From: Tubiluchus corallicola
Lineage: Eukaryota; Priapulida; Priapulimorpha; Priapulimorphida; Tubiluchidae
Reading direction: 5' to 3'
DNA: 60,000 bases
Assembly (NCBI GenBank): GCA_030141605.1
Contig: JAQGDQ010000042.1
Location: 746,001-806,000 of the forward strand
Shown: piece after piece, positions 1-11,476 of the stretch
Layout: every line of letters starts with the position of its first letter
Numbering within the stretch: position 1 is the stretch's first letter
Made by a program: the position numbers and the translations under genes
Notes under the pieces: generated by a model
Told to the model about the DNA's origin: nothing
Seen by the model: the letters and a program-made list of their open reading frames with translations, nothing else
Database searches by the model: none

Positions 1-53
1 GTATTAGACTTGTATGTAAAAATTTTAAATGACGCTTGTTATTTCACTTTCAG

Positions 54-3000
54 AAGATGAATGTGAGGTTTCTGCAGGAAAGCCTAAAAATAATGTTGCA
101 CCCCAGCAGTCGGCTTCAATAAGCAGTGATGCATCAAATGCAGCTGAATACAAAATAGATACGCTGCCAGAGAAAGAAGTTGTTCTTGAAACTAATCTGT
201 CTGAAAACAAAACAGCTAGTGTTGTCAAGAGCGATTGTGACAGCAGTGCGACTCAGAGTGCTGATGAAACCCAACCTCTAATTGAGCAAGCTGACACGTC
301 ACAAACAATGGAACATTCGAGCAGTCCAGGGTGGCATAAGCCATCTCCCTATCTAAATGTGTCAAGTGCAAGTGCTCTTCCACCACAGGGAGGCTATCCA
401 AATGCGATACGTCCGGAAGATTTACCAACTGCACGTGGTTCTCCTGGGGTACGAGTCTCAATTGCAAGTGGACCTGCATCTGCTGTGGCTAGTCTCATTC
501 AGCCACCCATTCCTCCAAAAGATGAGGGCAAAAAAGACAAAGATCGAGAACAGACTTGTATTGCTGATATCATTGGAATAATGATAGAAGGTAACTTGCG
601 AGATGATCCTGTGACTCGACCTGCTACAAATAATATTTTATTTCGAGAACTTGGAATAAGGAATCAACAGGAAGAGAAAAAGGAGAAAAGACCACAGGAA
701 TCAGAGAAAATTCCTGAACGTATGCACGGCTCAGGAATGATGGCAGAGGGTTACCACAAATCAGGTCAAAGCATTGTTGGATTGTCTCCGGCAGATGTGC
801 AAGACATGTCTAAACATGTTTCAAGGCCAAGGGAACACGAATCACGACAAAATGAAGGTGAGAGGCGAGACATGTTTGGTAGAGTCATGTCTGATGAGTC
901 AATCAAGCATTACATGAGACAGCATTTGATGCCACCGCCTGCACATACCCAACCTTTTCTTGCTCGTCCTAATGATGCTCGTGTTGGAGCTCCTGAGGGG
1001 ATATCTGCTGCACTCATGGAAGCTCATGCTCGAGAAAGAGAAGCACACTCAAAGTCACCCTCTTCTACACCCCCATCACTTATCCGAGAAAAATCACCAG
1101 CTGGTATGGCTCAACCGCCCATGCGCCCTCCAGTGTCAAAAGGTGGAAAGCCAAATCTGCCTCCTGCACCACCACTGATTGCTTCTAACAAACAAGGACA
1201 ACCTTCACCAAAAGTTCCTGTTAAATCTGATCCTGCACTAATTCATCGTGGTTCCATTACTCATGGAACTCCTGCTTATGGCCCTACGACAGCTTCTGAT
1301 ACAGGACAAACGTTTTACAAGGCTCATCATGAGGGTTTGTTAAGAGCCGCTCATCCGGCACGACCAGATGCCGGGTCTATAACTAGAGGAACACCTATTT
1401 CTCAAACACGTCCTCAAAGTCAGCAAGAGGGTGGTTACGATGGCCAACCGGGGATGCCACCTGGAATGTATCAGATTTTGCGACCTGGAATGTCAGTGTT
1501 CGCTGACCCGGCTCTCATGGAGCAAATCTATCGTCAGCAAGCAGCGTACTCTTATCCACCAGGTCTTGCACCACCATATATACATCCTTTTGCAGCTGCT
1601 CAAGCTCAAGCCCAGGCTGCTGCAGCAACCGCTGCTGGAAAAGATTCTCCTTTTGAAAGTTCGCGCACAACACTGATTAGTGACTACATGACATCGCAAC
1701 AAATGCAGGGTCGTAGAGGAGGGGCATCCACTCCACAAGATGGTAAGGACAGTCGTACTGCATCGCCACGCAGTCAGCAATCTGTCAATATGTCCCAAGG
1801 AGTGCTACCAAACATGTACTACAATATTATGACACCACAAGGTCCAATAATGGTACCTCCTCAGCAGGTACCACCTCACCCTGAACCGGGACAAGTTGTA
1901 CGTACATCTCCTTTACCTCGAGGGGACGGACGGGAACGAGAAAATCCATCTCCACGAGATATTCCATGGAGTTCTTCAAGACAGTCGCAACCTCCATGTG
2001 CACAGCAAACTGATCGAAAAGATTATTCAAGCTCGTCTCCACAGAGGCAGAGTATCATTGCACGGCGTAGTATCGTTGATGGTACAGTTATTCGACAACC
2101 TAATATGGTGTCTCCACGTGGCCACGAAGCTGTGAAGTCTTCAGATCGCTTTAGTCCTGCTGGTAGTAGAAAGAGTGTTTCACCTCGTAACTATACACAA
2201 GAGCTGTATGGAATGCCAGGAGAAGCTAGTTCTTCTCAGGAAAGAGAACGACTTCTTAAGCAACAAGAAGCACAAGCACACGAAGCTGCTAGAGCTGGTC
2301 TGTACTCACAGCGACACATGTTAGATCCGGAGCAACGTGCTAAGGAAGCAGAGTATCAGCGTCATTTGCACATGTCGGAAATTACACGCATTCAAGCTGA
2401 GCAGAGGGCTAGGCTGGATTCAGATAGATGGAAGCGGGAAGAGGAAGATAGGCGTGCACAGTGGGATGCACGTGAAAGGGAACGAGAAAAAGAACGGCAA
2501 GAAAGAGATAGACTCGAAAGGAATAAAGAGAGAGCGAAATCAGATCAAAGGGAGCGGGAAGAAATGTTTCGACGTCGAGAGTATGTTCATCAACAGCAAC
2601 AGATGGAGAGATTCCAGATGGAGAAAGATAAAGCACGACAGGAAGCCGCTTGGAGGATGGCCAGTCAGAGTAATATTCATCCTCCTCATGGGGCACCTAC
2701 TCCATCAAGTAGGAGCTCTGTTGATAGAGAACCAGGAGAAATTGACAGACCACGGCGTAGTGGTGACGATAATGAGAAGGGAGCTGGTGACGCTGCTGGC
2801 AAAAACTGCACGGCAGCTGATCTCATCAATGCTATCATAAATCAACAGATAAACATTAAAACTGATGATTCAGACCAGCGGGCAAAGCTTGCCCAGTTTC
2901 AACAGTTTCAGTCGGCTCCTTCCCATTCATCGAAAAGAAAAAGCCCGGAGTCAGTATATCCTGATCAGCGTGAGTCTCCCTATAAACCTCATAAGTTTCA

Positions 3001-6000
3001 AAAGCTTGATCCACTGAGGGCAAAGTTAGAAGCAGAATTGGCTAGTAGTAGTCATTCGAATGTTGGTGCAGAGTACCCGGTGAGAGCGGAGCAACCTGAA
3101 CCATCAACTGCTAATTCAACTGAAAACAGTAGAGACAGTACTTCCTCACAGAAGCAACCCCCAATATCATCCAATAAAGCTATTACACTTGGTGAGCACA
3201 TTGAGGCAATAATAACTCAAGATTACCGCCGTACTCCAAGTAATAGTGAGACAACACCACCTGGATCAGAAGCGTCTCGACGTCAAGAGAACGTGGCTCT
3301 CCAGCAAAGTCTAATTACTTCAAAGATAGCCTCCTTGCTGACGTCAGACACTTCACGAAAGAAAGAGATGGAAAAGAGAGGCGAAGAGGGTAACAGAGGT
3401 TCATCTCAGCCTGCTGCTCATAGCACCACTTCGCCTATTTACCAAAGCTGGAAGCTGAGGATGGCATTGGAAAACGAAGAACAAAAAAGAGAAATACACC
3501 AGGTATGTCTAGAAAATGTTCAGAGCATGTTGTGTCATAACAGCTATTTTTAAATGTGGAGCTTATCACGGTAGTGAGAGAACTGTTGCAGCAAGAAATA
3601 AAACGTATATAAGAACAATTATAACTTTGTTCTGATGAAAGTGCTTGTTAAAATGAATACAGTGTACGTGAATGTTATTTGGTTGAGGAAGTTGAAGGGA
3701 GCTAAATGTGTTGAGGAACGTTTACTTTTAAGCTGAAATTTTCTTGAAATATGAAAAGTAAGCATACATACTATTATTGTCACTGTTTTGTGCTGTACAA
3801 TAATATGGTGTGATTTTAGGTCCTGTATAATGACTAGCCAAAAGTTTGGATTTCTTAGGCAGAAAGTTTGGCAGAGCTTTAAAATTAATGATATCTTTAT
3901 TAATTTTACTTGTGACAAATTACAGTTCATTTATACGGAATAACGCAGTTAGATTGATGATGTTTCAAGAACTTACTAAGTAACTAAGTTTTAAAGTAAG
4001 TTCTTGAAATGCCATCATTTACTAATAAAGTTTACTAAATGTAATTGTGGAATTTTGTGTAAAAAATGCTTCATTCTTGTTTATAAAGAGTTTCTTAGCA
4101 CGTGACTCTAAATAATGCAATTACAAGTTCATTGTTGCCCTTGATTAAGTTGCAGTTGCAGGCAATTGAAAGATTTCAGTTTTTGTGCAATATTCGTTAA
4201 TTTTGATACAAAGAATATTTGCAGGCAAAAACAGACTAGGAATCTATTTAAGATGTGTTATTAAGCTTTCTAGTGATCATACTTTTTTGCCTAAATCTTT
4301 TTTGGACTTTGTGCGTTTTGGGCAAATTTATCAAATGTTTTAAGCTGTTTTGTACAGTAAATGAAGTTTTTTCGTGAGGTAGTTTTTTCAAGCTTTTTGT
4401 CAGATTTTTGTTAAATAGGATAATTTTTTGAATATGTAAACAAGAACAGCCGACATCTTCAAATACCTAAAGAAATATCCAACTAGACTATGTTATTTAT
4501 GCAAATGTTGAACAAGAACTTTTCGTACGCTAATGATATTTGTAAAACAATGTGATTTTTTTCGTCGGTATTTAGGGGCGAGTGTTAAAAAAGTGTTGCA
4601 AGTGTGTAATTGCATTATTTGCGCTCCTACGAATTTATTTGTTCTAACAGAAGTTAAATAAGTTATTTTTTCATGTGTATTGTGTCTTCTGTATAGCAAG
4701 GAGAGGACAGAATGTCACATGCAGTTCCTAGTACAGCTCCAAGAGTTGGTGGTGGCAGCGGTGATGCCGGGAGAGATGACCGACCCTCTAGTCGTGACAG
4801 CAGAGGAGTACCTCATCGCAGTATGCAGGTATTGTATTTGGTCTTCAGTTTTTTGAACTGTCTTTTTAAATTTTACTCTACATTCAGTAGACATTTTGTT
4901 TTACGTGCTTGATGAAATGATCTGCGAATGCTATGTGTTTTTTTGCAGACTGGAAGTTATCCAGTGGAACCGGTATCACCACCAGATGGCTTATCTAGTA
5001 GTGCAACTGACGTACATGCTGTACAATCAAGTTCTGCCCCCAACGCACCAGTGTCATGGATGTCTAGTACTAGTGCTAATATAATGTCGTCTTCGTATCA
5101 CCAACGGTTCGTACAGGGACCACAAGCTGACAGTACAGAGAGCAGAGGTTGCTTTTTTATTATTGATTTTATTATTCTTTTTTGTAGCATGGTTATATCA
5201 AATTAGTTTAACGTTTCATTGATTTTTCAAATTTTTGGGATTTTGCATTTATTCTATCTGGTTGCTATCATTTCTAGTGTAATTTTTTTAAAAGGGAAAT
5301 TTTGTATTTTGTGCTGATTATAAAATGGAGGCAATTTCTATGTTTTTGTGATACCACATTTCTTGTAGCTCATAGTAAAGTAAATTGTACATAGTTAACA
5401 TAGCCACACAGGTTACAAACGGCAGTTTGGATTTAGATTAAATGAGATAAAATTGTGAATAGAACATGAAAAGCTATAAGCTAGTTTCACAAAGGCCAGG
5501 CATTGCATCTTTTGCAATCCTTGTCAGTAATTTTCATACTGTGTCATTTAAAACTGCAATTTGTTGGAAAAGTAAATCATATAATTTACAGGACTAAGTC
5601 GTCCATTGCTGCCCACTGGGATGATGCCCGGGAATACAGCAGCAAAGCGTTTTACGGCGCAGGAGTTCATGACTAATCGCATTACTGCTGAGTTAGTAAG
5701 AAGTAGTATGTCTAATGTAGAGCGACAAGAAGTAGAAAGAAGCAAATTATTACGAAGAACAGGCAGTCCAGCTGCTTCAACACCTGAAGGTACATTTATT
5801 AGAAATAGTTTGCAGTTGAATTTTTTAGTTTAAACATTTACACATGCTTTTGACTTATCAATCTGTTTGAGTGCTTACTTTGAGTGCTTTGTCTTAATAA
5901 GACAAAGAAAAGACTAAATGTTATCAAGTTAATTGTTTAATGGATTAACAACACCTTCACATTTGATTACTATATGAATTTTTGTTTGCACAGATGTACG

Positions 6001-9000
6001 ATACTGTATGCCAAGAACAGGTCATGAGCAACAGCCTGACCAATCACAGGCAGCTAGAGAAAGCGATCATATAGGATCGAGCAGCACAGATCATTATGAA
6101 ATGAAGCAAGCATCTCCCCGCCAGGCCTCCCCAAGACAGGCCTCTCCACGGCAGACTACTTCTCCAAGTATGAACTTGACTTTAAGTGTACTATATGAGT
6201 TCAGCTCATTATATGAATGTAATATAGTTAATTCTTTGTGTGAACATGTAGTAGCTTATTGGTTTGTCATGTGAATAATAATTTTTGACGATTGTTGTAT
6301 AGGTTCTGCTCAGCAACATAGGCAACCTATGTCACGTAAGGCTGCGTTATTGAAAGGAGTGAGTCCTGCAGGACGATCTGGCAGTGTGTCTCCAAGCAGC
6401 AGTGAAACTCCTGCTATGTCTCGTCATACTGAGCATACTACAGATTTTTCACGGTATATTTATTTTTCTGTTGAGCTGTCTGATAATTGATTCCTCACTC
6501 TTTGTTTTTAAGATAAATAATATATTATGTGTGATGAATAACTTGCGATCCTATAGTGGTCGTTTATTAGTGCAATAGCTGTGTGTGTCAATGCCCTTGT
6601 CAAGATACAGAGACCAACTCCCACTTATGTTCACATATATTCAAAACTTAGTGATATGCCAATCAGCTTTTTCTAAACTTGACTGCACACTTGGAGACAC
6701 TTGTGTGATTAACTTGTGTATTGATTGTTCCAGGATGTTTCCCATCTCACAGCCGAGTCCAGTTATCCACGATGCAGAAAGCTCCAGTCCTCGTACCACT
6801 GCTCACTTAGATCCTGAAAGTTCCAGTGCCCACCCGGCTACCCATCGACCCTCTTCCACACCCAGTCCTAGGTCTGTACAGCGTCCTACATCAACTCCTA
6901 GTCCCAGGACCCTTCAACATCCAACGTCATCACCGAGTCCCAGTGGAAGCCAGCATCCAACATCATCTGCATGGAATGGGAAATCAGACTCTGAAATAGT
7001 GGCTAGTTCTGAAGATTCATCTGCTCGACTAATACAACAAGTAACTGATAGTACACCTGTGCAGGTACATCTTTGATACTCTCTAAGTGAATAATTTTCC
7101 AACCTTTGTGTAGTAAAATATCTTTTATACTTAGGAATATACTCTTTGATGCAACATTGCTTTGTAGCAGATCTCATTGTACTTATTCACATTTCCAGCA
7201 TCCACCGGAAATGGATACTCAGTAATTTGAATAATTTCCTCACTTGTGTAATAAAACATTTCTCATACATAGGAATAAACACTTTGATGCAACATTGCAT
7301 TGTAACAGATCTCATTGTACTCACTCACATTTCCAGCATCGATCTGTGTTTCAAAAACATCATGCAGTTATAGTGGAAAGTGATTTAATAAGCTCGAGTC
7401 AAATTTTTGATGGCTGGCATCAATTTTGCAGGTTGGCTCTAGTCATAATGAAGAGAGCAATAGCTTGTATGGACAGGTACAAGAAGTGACAGATAGTAGT
7501 GCAGCAGAGACCGGACCGCAGCCAAGTAGTAATGTTTCTGCAGGTAAAAAGCTTTGTTAATGTGAATAAATTTGAGCACAACGTTTCATGTATATGTATT
7601 TGTATAGTGTGATGCAATTTTAGGGTCTTACTTTGCACGTTTTCATTTATTCACTTGTTTAGCTTTGGCATAATTCATTTATAGTAGACAATAAAATCAT
7701 GACACATACAGATAGTAACTATTGTAACAATTTGTTTTCTGATGTATGTTTAGCTATTCTATTTGATTTTTGTAATGCCTGTCAACTGGGAGAAATGTTT
7801 CTTGGATGAATTCCAATGACTTGGCACACTGAATAGGCGTGAAAGTAGAATATCGGGGTTAATTTCTTGTGCTTTTATAAAATAATTGGGGGAAAACACA
7901 TCAAAGTGTTTTAAATTGCTCATCGTTTTAGCAACTCCAATTGCACAAGTAATTGGTTGGAAGATTCTGATCATTGTCAACCGTCAACGTAACAAGTAAG
8001 CTTGCTAGTGCTGTTATTGCCCTATTGTACTTTGCCAATGTGTATAAGAAAAGTAACAGATAATTTAGTCCTGCAAAATTTAAATTTTATAGAGCACTTT
8101 ATTTGTGTCAGCAAGTTTTTTTATCATTCCCTCACACAGTTTAAAAATTGTAGTAGCAAAGTAGCAGATGACATTGCATAAAAACAAGCTTCTTTTTCCT
8201 CTTTTTCCTTCTCCTCGGTGAACAAATGCTGATTTTGAGAAAAATAGGTGATTTCATTGTGAAAAATTCAGGATAAGATCGTTAATTTATCAGCGTTCAG
8301 TTATTAAAGATCCATGCACACATGCTGCTTCGTGAAAACTAAATAGCATAATTTGCAATTGTACAAAAACCCGCTACTAACAAACATTGTTTAAGGTTAT
8401 TGGCTCAGATTGCGTAACTTACAGACTTTTATGATGGTAAATATATGAGGATTTATAGTTGCTGAAATTCAACCTTGTTTTTTTAATGTTATCTTCTTAA
8501 AGTTTAGTTAAACTACATAACAAAATGGCTGTTAAATAAAACAGCAGTTTTTGTTTGTTGTTTTTAACCTGATTTTGTACTGTTTTTGAGATTTGCTTAA
8601 AAACTTACAGAAAAGACTTCTTAATATTGAGCTGTATTAATGTTTAATAAAAGTTTTTTTGTTTTCAGAGGATGGCGCTGCAGAGAGCTCATCCACTGAC
8701 AAACTTCCTAGCCAGACGAGTGGGGCAGATGGGGACGTTTCCCAAACTGGGGGTGCGGATAGTCCCGGATCTGGTGAGATGGTCATAGATGAAGGCGCAA
8801 ATGATAATATAGGTAGCAGCAGCTGCAGTAAGGTAGATCATGGATCTGATGATGATTCTAACTGTGCCAGCATCTCTGGTATCTCAACGTCCCACCATAA
8901 CGACGCATCTCCAATGCAAGCAGGTTTGTGAACCTATCATGTTTGCCCCTTAACTCAATTAAAATAACTAGACCTGCAAATCATTCTAGCTATCAAATTT

Positions 9001-9479
9001 AAATAAAATCTTCTCTTATCTTATCTAAATGTAACATTCAATTCTACTGATCCTGAGCCCTTATTTTACTACTATGTGATGAACTTTTCATATTATAATT
9101 TCTCCTATCATCCAGTTTGAAATACAACAGTTAAATATTTCTAGGTATGAATGCAGCTGGTAGATGGAATGCCGTGGAACAGCAGCAACAGCAGCTGAGT
9201 ACCTCTGCACAGTCTCACAGTACATCAACGAAGCAAATGACATCAGCAGCGAGTGTGACTAGCAGTACTGTTGTCTCAGCTCCGCATTCGGCTTCATCTT
9301 CGATCGTCTACAGTGTGTATGCAAATGCACAGCCTCCTAGTGGCACGGGTGCTAGTAGTTCCAGTGATGCAATGCAAGCACCAACACGCACCAACTGGGA
9401 TAACTCGCCCAGCACCACACCAGTACCAGAAGCACCCGTTATGTCGACACAATACGAACCATTGTCCGATGATGATTAA
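54..9479 (+). CDS. NCOR1: Nuclear receptor corepressor (NCoR/SMRT family), 3' ten exons, 5' partial
   Basis: Large nuclear scaffold that links unliganded nuclear receptors to histone deacetylase complexes. Exons read: 54-3502, 4697-4828, 4949-5147, 5592-5789, 5994-6167, 6303-6453, 6734-7064, 7432-7543, 8669-8923, 9145-9479. All have GT-AG borders and one frame runs through them (1,777 residues in the window). The first exon starts mid-codon after an AG at 52-53, so the N-terminal SANT domains lie upstream. Family marks seen: two GSIT(H/R)GTP motifs (1252-1275, 1373-1396); a Glu/Arg/Gln-rich coiled coil (about 2240-2660); CoRNR-type helices INAIINQQI (2825-2851) and IEAIITQDY (3200-3226), the latter inside TLGEHIEAIITQDY, close to the vertebrate receptor-interaction motif; and the C-terminus QYEPLSDDD, like vertebrate QYETLSDSD. 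The tail exons are rich in Ser, Pro and Gln. The symbol is by family; the animal may have only one NCoR gene. Exon borders are inferred, the family is secure. Confidence 0.9.
7088..7340. repeat. Tandem duplication of about 110 bp in an NCoR intron
   Basis: Copies at about 7088-7202 and 7228-7340 share long stretches, including gcaacattg, cagatctcattgtact and cacatttccagcatc. Each ends in a pyrimidine-rich AG (atttccag) resembling a 3' splice site. They lie in the intron between the exons ending 7064 and starting 7432. No open frame fitting the NCoR phase was seen, so they read as duplicated intron sequence. Confidence 0.75.
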
Positions 9480-11476
9480 TGCAACTGTTTGTAAAATATT
9501 AAATCTGTCTGATATATTATTATTGTAACTGAGGTGAGAATAATTATTATCATACCATGTTCAATATATAGCTTAAATTTGGTTTTCACTCTGAGGCTTT
9601 TTTGGGGAAATACTTTTACTACTTTTTATTTTAATTTTTATTCCGATGATTTGCTATTAATTGTTACATTCTATTCTTGAATAGTTTGATGGGATTATAT
9701 GTACCCAGATATACCTTAGGCAGGCATTTGACTGTGTCATAATATGTGAAATTCTGTAGATAGCTATTGCTGCAACCATTTTTTGTTAGGTAGATTCTAA
9801 CGATATGAATTAGTGCTGTAATGACTCGAGTTTGGTGACAAACATTCGACTTTTTTACTGGTGGTTCAAGAGACTATAGTGTTGTAGAAATATCATGCAA
9901 GTAATAGTGTCCCTTTAGTATAATAAATAACTTAATATTAATTTTGGTAGTCTTGCCCAAAATATTCCAGAATTGGGTTCAAGTGAAATATCATGTTACC
10001 ATGGTTTATTGCTCCATGTTTGAGTTTTCTGAATTAGAGTTCGGCTCGGTAATCATTAAACACTTCATTACAAGGTCTTCAGGTAGGCTTGTGTCAGGCA
10101 CGGGGCTACTACTTCTCAGCACTATTAACGGTTATTAAATTTGTTTCAAGAGAACCCAGTTGTGCTCTGGCCATTTTCTCGAATTATAGAAAATTAAATA
10201 AATTGCAATTTTGAGTTGAAATAAAAGTCGAACTCCTGCCTTATTACTTTTTTTTATTATTCTAAACCATAGGTGGCGCTGTTGCCTACATTTATTCCAA
10301 GCGTGCAGATTATTTTCTTGCAAATGTTACTCCCGTTGTCATTTTACTGGAGCCTGAGATCTTGCAAGTTTTACTCTATGAATCCTTGTAAAATTCAAAT
10401 AGTCATTTACTCGAGGTATCAAGTACTGGCAACAAGCAGTACATATAACAATTATGCAAGTTTTCTAAATAAACCACTGTGGTTGTACAATGATTTAATT
10501 GTGACACTTTGGGTTTTGAACTTTATTGTGCGATCTTTCCATCTTTTAGTATGAGTCATTAAATGTTGAATATTGAACTTTGCTATGAAAATTGCTTACT
10601 GCTCTTAATCATAAAGCCAGTGATTGTCTAAGTTCTGCTTTAATCATGTTGCTCACATAGTGGACAGAAGATGTTTAAGTATTCATTCTAGATTTTTTCT
10701 CTGAATCTGAACAGAACAATTGTATTAGTTTCATTCAGTTTGAAAATCTAAAATAAACTGTATGTAAATGAATTCTGAAGTGCTACTTGTTTGTTTTCAA
10801 ACATACAATCATTAGAATGGGAACATGGGCCCCCTGATCACATCAGCATAGATGTATGTTTTCAGAATAACAATATTACATTTTTCCTAATACCATTATA
10901 AATTTTTAAAATTTATTACAATGATCATAACAAATTAACATGCACACAAATTGTACACACATTAAAAATATTATTAGTGTAGTGGGTAAAACTGTAAATG
11001 GCCAACAAGGCTAATTATTCACATTACATTAGTCTGTAGGCCTAGTGATTGATATAAAAAATATAATTCGGTTTCTAATATTTATGTTCCATTAAGCCGT
11101 TTGTATAGTATGGAAAGAATAATTACTGACAAGCTTGAGGATTATGATGAAACAAACATAATAAACGAAGTGAAAAGATTAGACAGTTTGAAAATTTCAA
11201 CAAAATGAGAGCACTTGATGTTAATACTAAATATTTATTGTTACAGTTTACTAATTCTCTCACAGTGTTACTAATTAAGATTTTATGAGTGAGGGGTGGA
11301 TGCTCGGTGACTGTTTGGTCTCTCCACCTGATCTCTCTTGCTAATTATGTAATCCCATATTAGTTTTTGTTATAGTTTTTTATGTAGGAGGCAAAATAAA
11401 TTAAGTTCAATTCAATACAGTAACAAGTAATGGCTGAAAGTTCTGCAATGTTAATTGCAATGTAGCAGAATACATT
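9480..11476. other. Convergent intergenic / 3' UTR region between NCoR and ALKBH4
   Basis: No coding region is supported here. It should contain the NCoR 3' UTR, with AATAAA-type signals such as that at 9922-9927 and several others to about 10.75 kb. The end of the ALKBH4 transcript on the other strand should also be here: a minus-strand AATAAA reads as tttatt near 11232. Open frames in the region are short and show no family resemblance. Confidence 0.6.
11240..11412 (+). mobile_element. Possible 3' tail of a non-LTR retroposon
   Basis: A block with a base composition unlike its surroundings (ggtctctccacctgatctc and nearby) runs into an A-rich stretch with aaaataaatt. It ends in short TTCAA-type direct repeats (agttcaattcaatacag). 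Short tandem tails of this kind are common at LINE and SINE 3' ends. No coding remnant was found, so the class is a guess. Confidence 0.3.
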
